Part shown: positions 33,564-42,798 of the stretch, one piece after another
How the letters are laid out: the number at the start of each line of letters is the position of its first letter
Numbering within the stretch: position 1 is the first letter of the stretch
From: Pseudomonas sp. P818
Lineage (GTDB): Bacteria > Pseudomonadota > Gammaproteobacteria > Pseudomonadales > Pseudomonadaceae
Reading direction: 5' to 3'
NCBI RefSeq assembly: GCF_000418555.1
Contig: NZ_ATKM01000003.1
Location: 1-64,000 of the forward strand
DNA length: 64,000 nucleotides
Position numbers and translations under genes: made by a program
Notes under the pieces: model-generated
Told to the model about the DNA's origin: nothing
The model's database searches: none
What the model saw: only the letters and a program-made list of their open reading frames with translations

Positions 33564-36335
33564 TTGAAATTCTCAAAGGGAATAGCCGGGCTTTTCAGCC
33601 TGGCTGTTGCGTTTTTCGCTAGTGCAGCAGTTTCCCAGCCCTCCAGTGTGGCCTTTTGGTACGCCGAGGAGCCGCCGCTGCCCGAGCTTTCGCAGTTCGA
33701 GTGGGTGGTCGTCGAGCCCGGGCATGTTTCCCCTTCCGATCTCACCTACCTCAAGGCCCAGGGCAGTACCGTTTTCGCTTACCTGTCGGTCGGTGAGTAC
33801 GATGGCGACCTGACTGCCGCTGGCTTGCAGGGCGCTGCCAGCACCATCAGAAACAGCGCCTGGAACAGTCAGGTCATGGACCTCGACGCCCCTGCCTGGC
33901 GCGACTATCTGCTTGGTAGAGCCACTGCTCTGAAAGAGCAGGGTTATGACGGTGTTTTTCTCGATACGCTGGACAGCTTCCATCTTCAGCCCAGGGAATC
34001 TCAGGAACCTCAGCGTCTGGCATTGAAGACTCTGCTGCAGCAGATGCACCGCCGCGAGCCTGCGCTCAAGCTTTTCTTCAACCGCGGTTTCGATGTTCTG
34101 CCTGAGCTGCCCGGCGTCGCTGCCGCGGTAGCCGTCGAATCCCTTTATGCCGGGTGGGACGCTGCGAGTGGCGGTTATCGCCAGGTGCCGCAGAGCGATC
34201 GCGACTGGTTGTTGCCACACCTGGACGCCGCAAGGTCACAAGGCATCCCGGTCGTGGCGATCGAGTACCTGCCTCCCGAGCAGCGCGAGGATTCTCGCGA
34301 ACTTGCTGCTCGTCTGGTTCGCGAGGGCTTCATTCCTTACATCACGTCGCCCGCACTGAACGCGCTAGGGATAAGCTCCATCGAGGTTCAGCCACGCCGC
34401 ATCGGTTTGGTCTATGACCCCCGGGAAGGCGAGGTGGAAGACAACCCGGGTCATATCTATCTCGGCGGGCTGCTCGAATATCTTGGCTATCGCGTCGACT
34501 ACTGGCCGGCTGATGCCTCGCTGCCGCAGCGCTCGCTCAAGGGGTTGTATGCCGGCGTCGTGGTGTGGATGACCAGTGGCGCCCCGGAAAAGCGCGACAT
34601 CTTCGACTCCTGGCTGAACAAGCGACTCGATGAACAGGTTCCGCTGGCGTTCTTTTCTGGTCTGCCGGTGGACAACGACAGCCTGCTCGGCCGTCTGGGC
34701 ATTCGTACCCTGTCGCAGCCCATTACCGACGACGCCGTGCTGGAGTCGCATGACGCGGCGCTGATCGGTGGGTTCGAGGCGCCCATGCGCTTGCGTACCC
34801 GCGAGCTGCCGGCACTGACGGTCACCGACCCGGGAATCACTCAGGCCGCCGTGGTGCTAAGCGGTGGCGGTAAACGCTATGTACCGGTTGCGACGGGCAG
34901 TTGGGGTGGTTTTGCGCTGACGCCCTATGTCTTCGAAGAGGGAATGGATCACCGTCGCTGGATTGTCGATCCCTTCGCTTTCCTCCAGCGCGCCTTTGCC
35001 TTGCCACCGCTGCCGAGGCCTGACACCACAACGGAAAACGGCCGACGTATCGCCACCGTCCATCTCGATGGCGACGGTTTCGTGTCGCGCGCCGAGGTGA
35101 CCGGTACGCCTTACTCCGGTATTCAGGTGCTGGATGATTTCATCACCCCTTACCCATTGCTGACTTCTGTGTCGGTGATCGAGGGCGAGGTCGGTCCCAA
35201 GGGCATGTATCCGCACCTGGCTCGCGAGCTGGAGCCGATCGCGCGCAAGATCTTCGCCGACCCGAAGGTCGAGGTCGCCAGCCACACCTACAGCCATCCC
35301 TTCTTCTGGCAGCCCGAGAAATCCTCCCAGCGTGAGGATTTCGAGGCGCAGTACGGCTACATGATGGCCATTCCGGGCTACAAGACGCTGGATATGCAGC
35401 GTGAGGTCGTCGGCACGCGCGACTACATCAATCAGCGCCTGACCACTCCGGAAAAGCCGGTGAAGATGATCTTCTGGTCGGGTGATGCCATGCCCAGTGC
35501 CGAGACCATCAAGCTGGCGTATGACAGCGGTCTGCCCAACGTCAACGGTGGCAACACGGTTCTGACCAACGCTTACCCTTCTCTCACCGGGCTCTATCCG
35601 TTGATTCGCCCGACCGCGGGAGGCCTGCATTTCTACGCGCCGGTGATCAACGAGAACGTCTACACCAATCTGTGGACGGGCCCCTACTACGGCTTCCGTG
35701 GCGTGCAGGAAACCTTCGCGCTGACGGACAGCCCGCGCCGCCTGCGAGGCTTTCACCTGTATTACCACTTCTATTCGGGGACCAAGCAGGCCTCCATTCG
35801 TGTGATGAAGCAGACCTACCAGGCCATGGTCGACAGTCAGCCGTTGTCGCTGTGGATGAGCGATTACATCAAGCGCGTAGAGGGCCTTTACAGGGCGAGC
35901 GTGGCCAGGCGTAGCGATGGCGCGTGGTTGATCAAGGGATTGGTGGGCATGCGTACGCTGCGTCTCGACCCGGCTTTGGGGTGGCCCGATCTCTCGCGTT
36001 CCGAGGGGGTTGCGGGTGTGCGCGACCTGCCGCAAGGGCGTTACGTGCACCTCAGCGGGCCTGAAGCGGTGTTGGCGCTGCGCGAAACACGCGATCCGCG
36101 TCCTGCCCTCGAAGAGGCCAACATCCCGCTGACGGGGTGGAGCTACAGCGATGGCAGAAACGTCACGTTTTCCTTCGAGGGAGAGTTCCCGCTGGCGTTC
36201 AGCGTGCGTTCGGACAAGGCATGTCAGGTACAGGTGGGTGGGAGTCGCTTTCAGGCGAAGGCTGACAAGGGTCTCTGGCACTTCGAGTTGCCAATGAAGC
36301 GGGTGAGAGATGGAAAGCTTATCTGCAACCAGTAA
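33564..36335 (+). CDS. pelA: Pel polysaccharide hydrolase/deacetylase PelA
   Basis: A 923-residue periplasmic enzyme (948 in P. aeruginosa, from memory) with a signal peptide (about 1-24). The N-terminal glycosidase domain (about 30-260) shows GYDGVFLDTLDSF and VVAIEYLPPEQ, with the Glu a candidate catalytic residue. The NodB-like deacetylase domain shows ATVHLDGDGF (about 496) and the metal-binding EVASHTYSHPFFW (about 570). PelA trims and partly deacetylates the GalNAc/GlcNAc-rich Pel polymer during export. It is the first gene of pelABCDEFG; its last 26 bases overlap pelB. Confidence 0.96.
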   Translation: MKFSKGIAGLFSLAVAFFASAAVSQPSSVAFWYAEEPPLPELSQFEWVVVEPGHVSPSDLTYLKAQGSTVFAYLSVGEYDGDLTAAGLQGAASTIRNSAWNSQVMDLDAPAWRDYLLGRATALKEQGYDGVFLDTLDSFHLQPRESQEPQRLALKTLLQQMHRREPALKLFFNRGFDVLPELPGVAAAVAVESLYAGWDAASGGYRQVPQSDRDWLLPHLDAARSQGIPVVAIEYLPPEQREDSRELAARLVREGFIPYITSPALNALGISSIEVQPRRIGLVYDPREGEVEDNPGHIYLGGLLEYLGYRVDYWPADASLPQRSLKGLYAGVVVWMTSGAPEKRDIFDSWLNKRLDEQVPLAFFSGLPVDNDSLLGRLGIRTLSQPITDDAVLESHDAALIGGFEAPMRLRTRELPALTVTDPGITQAAVVLSGGGKRYVPVATGSWGGFALTPYVFEEGMDHRRWIVDPFAFLQRAFALPPLPRPDTTTENGRRIATVHLDGDGFVSRAEVTGTPYSGIQVLDDFITPYPLLTSVSVIEGEVGPKGMYPHLARELEPIARKIFADPKVEVASHTYSHPFFWQPEKSSQREDFEAQYGYMMAIPGYKTLDMQREVVGTRDYINQRLTTPEKPVKMIFWSGDAMPSAETIKLAYDSGLPNVNGGNTVLTNAYPSLTGLYPLIRPTAGGLHFYAPVINENVYTNLWTGPYYGFRGVQETFALTDSPRRLRGFHLYYHFYSGTKQASIRVMKQTYQAMVDSQPLSLWMSDYIKRVEGLYRASVARRSDGAWLIKGLVGMRTLRLDPALGWPDLSRSEGVAGVRDLPQGRYVHLSGPEAVLALRETRDPRPALEEANIPLTGWSYSDGRNVTFSFEGEFPLAFSVRSDKACQVQVGGSRFQAKADKGLWHFELPMKRVRDGKLICNQ

Positions 36336-39300
36336 ACGCGAGCGCCAGACGCGCCTGCTCAACCCCTGGATGATCGTGCTCGTCGCGCTCTTCGTGGTTG
36401 CGCTGTTGGCTCTTTCCTACAAGAGCGAGGACGTATTCCTTCCCTCTGACGATTCGCCCCCCGACGCCGTGGCCATCAGCTATACGGAGTTGCTGATCAA
36501 GGCCCACCCTGAAGACGATCAGCTACGCCTGAGGTTGATCGATCAGTTGATTCAGGTCGGTGACTACAAGCGTGCGCGTGAGTATCTGGAGCAACTGCAA
36601 GGCCGCCTGCTGGCCGTCACGCCGTTCTATGCGGCGATGTTGGATATCCTCAGGGCTCAGGCCGACCCCGCAGGTATTAGCGAAGAGCGGCGGGCGCAGC
36701 TGATCGAGGCGTTGCGGACGCTGCAGATCGCCGATATGGACAACGGCATGCTGGAGCGTATCGCGCGCTACGCATTGGAAATCGGCGGCCTGGATGTGGC
36801 GGTGACGTCCTACAAGGCCCTTGCCGAACGTGATATCGCGCGGCGTACGCACTGGCTTGGCGAGGCCGCATTGTGGAGCCTGGCGAACAACGATCAAAGC
36901 GGCGCCGCGCAGCTATACCTGCAGTTGGCTGCCGCAGAGCCCGACGCTCGCAAGCGCGCCGAGCACCTGCGTGAGGCGTTCAACGCCTTGCGCGCTGCAG
37001 ACCACTCCGAGCAGGCCGCTGAACTGCTGGTGCAGCACCTCGGCGAGCTGGACGCCGAGCAGGAATCGCTGGATTGGCTCGCCGAGGGGGTGGATGCCGC
37101 TCAGGCGGCGCAGCGCTTCGATCTCGCCGACATGTTCATTCAGCGCTGGTTGAGCCTGAAAGCCGATGACCATCGGGCGCGCAATGCCGATTTCCGCCTC
37201 AGCCTGGCGTCCGGCGCGATCGATCGTGCCTGGCAGATCGGGCCGGAGCTGCTGGCGCAGACGCCCGATGATTTCGAGTTGATGGCTGAACTGGCGCGCC
37301 TGGCAGAATGGACCGGGCATACCCAGCAGGCATTGAACTACTGGGTGCAGATGCTGGCGCATCGAGAGGACCCGGCGATGCGTGAGCGCGTCTGGCGTTA
37401 TGCGCTGCAACTGTTCGACTTCGATCAGGTGGTCAGCACGCTCTCGGCGATCGACCGCCAGCGGCAGATGACGGATCAGGAAGTGGACACGCTGGTGTAT
37501 AGCCACGAAGTTCGCGGTACCCCCGAGGATGCGGAGTCCTGGTTGCGCGCTTACCTGCAGCGCTATCCCAACCATCTGTTCGCCCGCAAGCGCCTGCGCA
37601 TGCTGCTGGAGAATACTCAGCAGCTCGACAAGGAAGCCGAGCTCTGGGCCAGCATGGCTGGGCGCACGAGCCTGACCACGAAAGATCGCATCCGCTGGGC
37701 CAGGGTGTATTGGAACCTCTTCCAGCCGGATCAGGCCTGGGCGGTGCTGACTGCCATAGACGCGACCGAGGTGGATGACCCGGAGTACTGGCAACTGCGT
37801 GCAGACCTGGCGTGGAAGCTCGAGCGTGATACCGATGTGCGCGAGGCATACGAGCGCCTGGTCAGTCTCGACGTGCCGCTGGGTCGGGATGATGAAGATC
37901 GCCTGATCCGAATCTACTGGGACAAGGAACCGCGCCGTGCGCTGCAGGTTTTGGTGGAGAGCTGGCGGCGTACCGGCAGGGTGGCGCGGCTGACCGTGGC
38001 GCTGCAGCTGGCCGAGACCTTGCGCGACTGGGATACGCTCAGAGCGTTGCTGGCCGAGGCCGAGCAGTCGCCGGCGGGGCGCGGTAGTTCGCAGTACTGG
38101 CTCGCTCGTGCGGCACTGGCAGCCGAGGATGGGCAGTACGAGCAGGCCAACCAGTTCTACAAACAGGCCCTGGCTCAGTTCCCGGAAGACAACCTGGTGC
38201 GTCAGCGCATGCTCTGGTTCTACATCGACAATGCCCAGCGCGATGTCCTTGCATCGCTGCTGCCGCAGTGGCGCTCACGAGCCGTTGCTGACAGTCGCCT
38301 GTGGCTGCCCTACGCCACCGGCCACATGATGCTCAACAATACGCGTGAGGCCTTGCTCTGGTTCCGTCAGCACCTCAAGTCCAATCCGGCCGATCGCCTG
38401 GCATGGGCCGCCTACGCCGATGCCGCCGAGGCTGCCGGCTATGCCGATCTGGCCTGGCGCCTGCGTCGTCAGTTGCTCAAGGATATGGACCGCACGCGGA
38501 TCATCGCGACGCCGGAAGGTTATGCCATGTACCTGCGCCTGCTCGCCGGCAGCCAAGGCTCGCTGGTCTCCCTGTCGCAGGCCAGGCAGTTGTGGAATGG
38601 CGAACAGGCGACACTGCAACTCTGGTTCGAACATTTTCTCGAACGGCTGGATGCCGGCAACCAGGCGGCGCTCAAGGACGACTGGCTGGCCTGGGGCGCT
38701 GCGCGCGGCCTCGAGCCCGGTAACTACGATCAGATCCAGCAGGCGCTACGCAGCGACAATCGCGAGCAAATGCAGCGTCTCCTGCAGCATGGCAGCCTGG
38801 ATGTCGCCCATCAGGTCGAGGTGCTCGCTCGCCTGGGACACGACGGCGAGGCGTTGGCCACCGCACTCAGCGCCCAGGGCGACGAGCAGCCGGTTTCCAT
38901 TCGCCAGCAATTGCTTAATCAGACCACCGGCATGCTCGAGCGCTCACCTCAGGGCATCCAGCTGGGTTGGCACAAGATGGATTTCGGCGACCTGGATATG
39001 TCCGGGCCTCGCCTGCGCGTCGCGCGCAACCTGGGGGACGACTGGTATGCCGATCTGCAGCTCGACCAGATGCGCTATGACAGCGCCAACCTGGACAGCG
39101 CGGTGATGGGCAACGAGCGCAATCTCAAGCTGCATGCTCGTCGGGAGCTGTCCGATGGCGACCTCAGCCTGTACCTCGACAGCAGTCTGCGCGATGACGA
39201 TGACCGCCATGGCCTGGGCGTCGAGCGGACCTGGCGGCTGAGTTCGCGCGATGAGCTGGGCGTCGCCGTGGATTGGCACAGGCTGGCCGATGACACCGGG

Positions 39301-39912
39301 CTGTTGCGCGCTCTGGGTATGCGTGACGGCCTGGGCCTGAGAGGTCAGCACGGCTTTTCCGCGCGTGACCAGCTGAGCTGGTCGGTCACGCATAGCCGCT
39401 ACAGCTCGAGAGGCGGCGATGCGCTCGGCACGGGTAATGCTGTATCCCTCGAGTGGGGGCACATGCTGTTCTTCGATGATCCCTCCTGGCTGCTGCGCAC
39501 CGGCCTCGATTATCAGAAGAACAGTGTCGAGAGCGAGGTACCCAGCGAGCTGCTGAGTGCCAACGGAGGCGCCTACATACCCTTCGACACCACGCCGGGC
39601 GCGACGATTCTGGGCGAGGAGCTGATGCAGGACCGTTACGGCCAGGTGTATGTCGCCAGCACCTGGCGCCGTGGCTTCCCCGGCGCCCTGAATCGAACCC
39701 GTCCGCAGTTCACCTGGATGGTCGACACCATTGCCGGCTGGCAGTGGACGGAAAAGCAGTTCAACTACGGTATCAACCTGGGCGTTGGCGTCGAGCTGTT
39801 CGGCGATGACGAGTTGGCGGTGACCCTCGGCTATCAATCCGCCCCGCGTGGTGGAGAGGGTGATGCCGGTGGTTCCATGGGCATTACCTACAGCACCCGC
39901 TTTGGGCGCTAA
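36310..39912 (+). CDS. pelB: Pel export scaffold and outer-membrane porin PelB
   Basis: A 1200-residue protein, the usual PelB size. It has one N-terminal membrane helix (about 20-38, WMIVLVALFVVALLALSY), a very long alpha-helical TPR region (to about residue 880) and a C-terminal stretch of alternating beta strands with many Asp/Arg turns (about 890-1200), ending in TYSTRFGR as expected for an outer-membrane barrel. It guides Pel across the periplasm and outer membrane with PelA and PelC. It starts 26 bases inside pelA. Confidence 0.95.
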   Translation: MESLSATSKRERQTRLLNPWMIVLVALFVVALLALSYKSEDVFLPSDDSPPDAVAISYTELLIKAHPEDDQLRLRLIDQLIQVGDYKRAREYLEQLQGRLLAVTPFYAAMLDILRAQADPAGISEERRAQLIEALRTLQIADMDNGMLERIARYALEIGGLDVAVTSYKALAERDIARRTHWLGEAALWSLANNDQSGAAQLYLQLAAAEPDARKRAEHLREAFNALRAADHSEQAAELLVQHLGELDAEQESLDWLAEGVDAAQAAQRFDLADMFIQRWLSLKADDHRARNADFRLSLASGAIDRAWQIGPELLAQTPDDFELMAELARLAEWTGHTQQALNYWVQMLAHREDPAMRERVWRYALQLFDFDQVVSTLSAIDRQRQMTDQEVDTLVYSHEVRGTPEDAESWLRAYLQRYPNHLFARKRLRMLLENTQQLDKEAELWASMAGRTSLTTKDRIRWARVYWNLFQPDQAWAVLTAIDATEVDDPEYWQLRADLAWKLERDTDVREAYERLVSLDVPLGRDDEDRLIRIYWDKEPRRALQVLVESWRRTGRVARLTVALQLAETLRDWDTLRALLAEAEQSPAGRGSSQYWLARAALAAEDGQYEQANQFYKQALAQFPEDNLVRQRMLWFYIDNAQRDVLASLLPQWRSRAVADSRLWLPYATGHMMLNNTREALLWFRQHLKSNPADRLAWAAYADAAEAAGYADLAWRLRRQLLKDMDRTRIIATPEGYAMYLRLLAGSQGSLVSLSQARQLWNGEQATLQLWFEHFLERLDAGNQAALKDDWLAWGAARGLEPGNYDQIQQALRSDNREQMQRLLQHGSLDVAHQVEVLARLGHDGEALATALSAQGDEQPVSIRQQLLNQTTGMLERSPQGIQLGWHKMDFGDLDMSGPRLRVARNLGDDWYADLQLDQMRYDSANLDSAVMGNERNLKLHARRELSDGDLSLYLDSSLRDDDDRHGLGVERTWRLSSRDELGVAVDWHRLADDTGLLRALGMRDGLGLRGQHGFSARDQLSWSVTHSRYSSRGGDALGTGNAVSLEWGHMLFFDDPSWLLRTGLDYQKNSVESEVPSELLSANGGAYIPFDTTPGATILGEELMQDRYGQVYVASTWRRGFPGALNRTRPQFTWMVDTIAGWQWTEKQFNYGINLGVGVELFGDDELAVTLGYQSAPRGGEGDAGGSMGITYSTRFGR

Positions 39913-39939
39913 GCAAGGATTCTCAAAGGAGGAATGACG

Positions 39940-40458
39940 ATGCAAATCATCCGTTGCCTGACCCTGGCGGTCATTGCAGTACTCGCTACCGGGTGCTCGA
40001 GCTTCACTCGCGAAAGTGGTCAGACGCTGCCGCGTGACGCCTCCTGGGGTGTGGCGCCGCTGGTCAATTACGCCCAGGCCCCGCAGGCCGGTGAGCGCGC
40101 CGAGCAGATTCTCATCAGCATTCTGGCTGAAGAGGGCGTGCGGCCGCTGATGTATCCGCAGCAGCCGCGGCAGGACCTGTTGCTGCAGGACGACCGTGAG
40201 CGCCAGATCCAGGCCCTCGACTGGGCGCGCCAGCAACGTCTGGCTTACGTGATCACCGGCAGCGTCGAGGAGTGGCAGTACAAGAATGGCCTCGATGGCG
40301 AGCCAGCCGTAGGCCTCAGCCTGCAGGTGCTGGAACCGGCCACCGGTCGTGTGCTCTGGAGTTCGAGCGGCGCCCGTGCGGGCTGGTCGCGCGAGAGCCT
40401 TGCGGGGGCGGCGCAGAAGGTACTGCGTGAGCTGGTCGGTAACCTCGACTTCGAGTGA
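39940..40458 (+). CDS. pelC: Outer-membrane lipoprotein PelC
   Basis: A 172-residue lipoprotein with lipobox VLATGC (lipidated Cys19). In P. aeruginosa PelC forms a dodecameric ring on the inner face of the outer membrane, beneath the PelB pore. I chose ATG 39940, seven bases after AAAGGAGG (39925-39932); the ATG at 39934 would be only one base from that site. The length equals the P. aeruginosa protein as I recall it. Confidence 0.95.
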   Translation: MQIIRCLTLAVIAVLATGCSSFTRESGQTLPRDASWGVAPLVNYAQAPQAGERAEQILISILAEEGVRPLMYPQQPRQDLLLQDDRERQIQALDWARQQRLAYVITGSVEEWQYKNGLDGEPAVGLSLQVLEPATGRVLWSSSGARAGWSRESLAGAAQKVLRELVGNLDFE

Positions 40459-41831
40459 TGACGATGCAGTCTGCCCACAAGGATTTCATACTTGCGCCGA
40501 GGGCCAGTGGCCGTGTTTCCTGGTGGGAAACCTGCCTGCTGACGCTGCTCGCCCTGGGTTTCGGCTACTGGCTATCGCCGGACGATCCGTTGCTCGTGGC
40601 GGCGTCGTTCCCCTGGATGATTCTCGTACCGATACTGCTCGGCGTTCGCTATGGATTCCTGCAAGGGCTGTTCAGTGCGGCGTTGTTCATCGCAGCGCTG
40701 TTTGTGTTTCGGCTGGCAGGTCGCGAACTCTATCTGGATATCCCTGCCTCCTTCATCGTGGGAATGCTGCTGTGCAGCATGCTGGTAGGCGAGTTCCGTG
40801 ATATATGGGAACGCCGTCTCGAGCGCCTCAGTCTGGCCAACGAGTACCGCCAGCTGCGGCTCGACGAGTTCACTCGCTCTCATCACATCCTGCGCATTTC
40901 CCATGATCGTCTGGAGCAGCGTGTAGCTGGCAACGACCAGAGTCTGCGCAGCTCCCTGCTCAGCCTGCGCGAACAATTGCGGGCCTTGCCGGGTGATCGC
41001 GATGCGCTCAAGACCCTGGCCGACACGGTCATATCGCTGCTTGCGCAATACGGTTCGCTGCGGGTTGCAGGGCTCTACAGGGTCATGGACAACGAGCAGG
41101 TCGAGCTGCAGCCGCTTGCCACGCTTGGCGAGATGGGTGAGCTGAACAGCAACGATGTGCTCCTGCGCCAGTGTCTGCAGCGTGGAGAGCTGGTCAGTGT
41201 CCGCTCCGAGGTACTGGAGCGTGGCGAGGGTGGCCGTCATTCCGCATTGCAGGTCTGTGTGCCGCTGATCGACACCGAAGACCGCATCCTGGCCGTTCTG
41301 GCGATTCAGCAGATGCCGTTCTTCATGTTCCACGAGCGCAGCTTCAGCCTGCTGGCGATTCTGGCCGGACATATCGCCGATCTGCTGATGAGCGATCCCC
41401 AAGCGTTGCAGCTGCCGGACGCCGACGCCCAGCACTACTCGCAACTGCTCAAGCGCTCGCTCAGCGACGCACGAGACCACGATCTGCCGGCCAGCCTGTT
41501 TGCGTTCGAGCTCTCCGAGGAAAACGGCGAAGAGATTCAGCGTCTCCTGGAGGGGAGCCAGCGCGGCCTCGACTTGCAGCTCAAGGCGATCAACGGGCGC
41601 GGCCGTCGTCTCGTGCTGGTGCTGCTGCCACTGACCTCGGGTGAGGGTTCGCTGGGTTATCTGGTGCGTTTGCGGCAGCTGTTCGCCGAGCGCTTCGGCC
41701 AGGACCGAGAGCTGGAATCGTTGGGTGTACAGACGCATCAGTTCCTGTTCGAGGGTGGTGATGAGCGTGATGCGTTGAGACATTTTCTCTTCAATGAGTG
41801 CGCATTGAATGATCAGCAAGTGGCTGTTTAG
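40458..41831 (+). CDS. pelD: Cyclic-di-GMP receptor PelD
   Basis: A 457-residue inner-membrane protein with four membrane helices (about 22-110), a coiled coil, a GAF domain (about 175-310) and a degenerate GGDEF domain. The GGDEF signature is lost, but the inhibitory-site RxxD is kept as RGLD at 369-372, the motif by which PelD binds c-di-GMP and switches on Pel synthesis. The start overlaps the pelC stop by one base. The window's own GGDEF, EAL and HD-type proteins could feed this receptor; that is inference. Confidence 0.95.
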   Translation: MTMQSAHKDFILAPRASGRVSWWETCLLTLLALGFGYWLSPDDPLLVAASFPWMILVPILLGVRYGFLQGLFSAALFIAALFVFRLAGRELYLDIPASFIVGMLLCSMLVGEFRDIWERRLERLSLANEYRQLRLDEFTRSHHILRISHDRLEQRVAGNDQSLRSSLLSLREQLRALPGDRDALKTLADTVISLLAQYGSLRVAGLYRVMDNEQVELQPLATLGEMGELNSNDVLLRQCLQRGELVSVRSEVLERGEGGRHSALQVCVPLIDTEDRILAVLAIQQMPFFMFHERSFSLLAILAGHIADLLMSDPQALQLPDADAQHYSQLLKRSLSDARDHDLPASLFAFELSEENGEEIQRLLEGSQRGLDLQLKAINGRGRRLVLVLLPLTSGEGSLGYLVRLRQLFAERFGQDRELESLGVQTHQFLFEGGDERDALRHFLFNECALNDQQVAV

Positions 41832-42798
41832 CGGCGCCGCGCTGCTTGAAATCGGGAGCTGGGCCAGTGCGGTCAGCGATCTCCCGGTGCATCAGGCCGC
41901 GTTGCTTTATGCTTCCGCACATGGCCTGGGCAGCGCCATGCTGGCTGCCGGCATCTGGCTGTTACTGCCGCGTCGCTATCGCTACCCTTTTCCCTGGAGC
42001 CCGCTGTTCATTTTCAGCGTCTCGTTCTTCATCCCCCTGATCGGCATGATCGGCGTGGCGCTGGCGCTGTTTCCTGCCTTGTACTTGCCCCGCAAACGTC
42101 AGACACAGCCCTGGGAGGCCACTGCCGTTCCCGAGCTGCCTTTCAAGCCACGCGAGCGCAAGCAGGAGTTGATGTTCAGCGATGGTGGACTTCAGGATGT
42201 ATTGCGCCATGCGCGAGACCCCGATCAGCGTTTGACGGCGATCTTCGCGACACGCCGCATGCGCAGCAAGGAAGCCATTCCGATTCTTAAACTGGCGTTG
42301 CGTGATCCATCCGATGACGTGCGTCTGCTCGCTTACTCGATGCTCGATCAACGTGAAAGCCGAATCAACCAGCGTATCGAGCACGCTTTGGCAGACATGG
42401 AAAACGTCAGCACAGACCGCAAGCTCGCCCTGCATGCGCAACTGGCGCGTTGGTACTGGGAGCTTGCCTATGTCGGGTTGGCCCAGGGCAGCGTTCTTGA
42501 TCATGTGCTGCAGCAGGCCTGGGGGCACGTGACGTCTGCTCTGGTGAGCAACACAAGTGGTGAGCTGCACCTGCTTGCCGGGCGTATCGCCATGGAGCAG
42601 GGCAACCTTGATGAGGCAATGGCACAGTTCGATCTGTCCGCCCAGACCGGTATGGATGCGGTGCAATTGGCACCGTATCGGGCCGAAATCGCGTTTCTGC
42701 GTCAACGCTATGAAGAAATTCCGCAAATGCTGGCGACGATGCCGGCCGAGCTGTTGCAACGCCCCCCCTTCGCGGCATTGGCTAGATACTGGTTATGA
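41809..42798 (+). CDS. pelE: Pel synthesis membrane protein PelE
   Basis: A 329-residue protein with two or three N-terminal membrane helices (about 1-85) and a helical, TPR-like cytoplasmic part (HARDPDQRLTAIFATRRMRSK; GRIAMEQGNLDEAMAQFDL). PelE joins PelD, PelF and PelG in the inner-membrane synthase complex. It overlaps pelD by 23 bases and pelF by four. Confidence 0.93.
   Translation: MISKWLFSGAALLEIGSWASAVSDLPVHQAALLYASAHGLGSAMLAAGIWLLLPRRYRYPFPWSPLFIFSVSFFIPLIGMIGVALALFPALYLPRKRQTQPWEATAVPELPFKPRERKQELMFSDGGLQDVLRHARDPDQRLTAIFATRRMRSKEAIPILKLALRDPSDDVRLLAYSMLDQRESRINQRIEHALADMENVSTDRKLALHAQLARWYWELAYVGLAQGSVLDHVLQQAWGHVTSALVSNTSGELHLLAGRIAMEQGNLDEAMAQFDLSAQTGMDAVQLAPYRAEIAFLRQRYEEIPQMLATMPAELLQRPPFAALARYWL

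Noticed and set aside
34857..36362. Antisense frame of 501 codons opposite pelA
   Set aside because: No domain, and pelA is certain in the sense direction.
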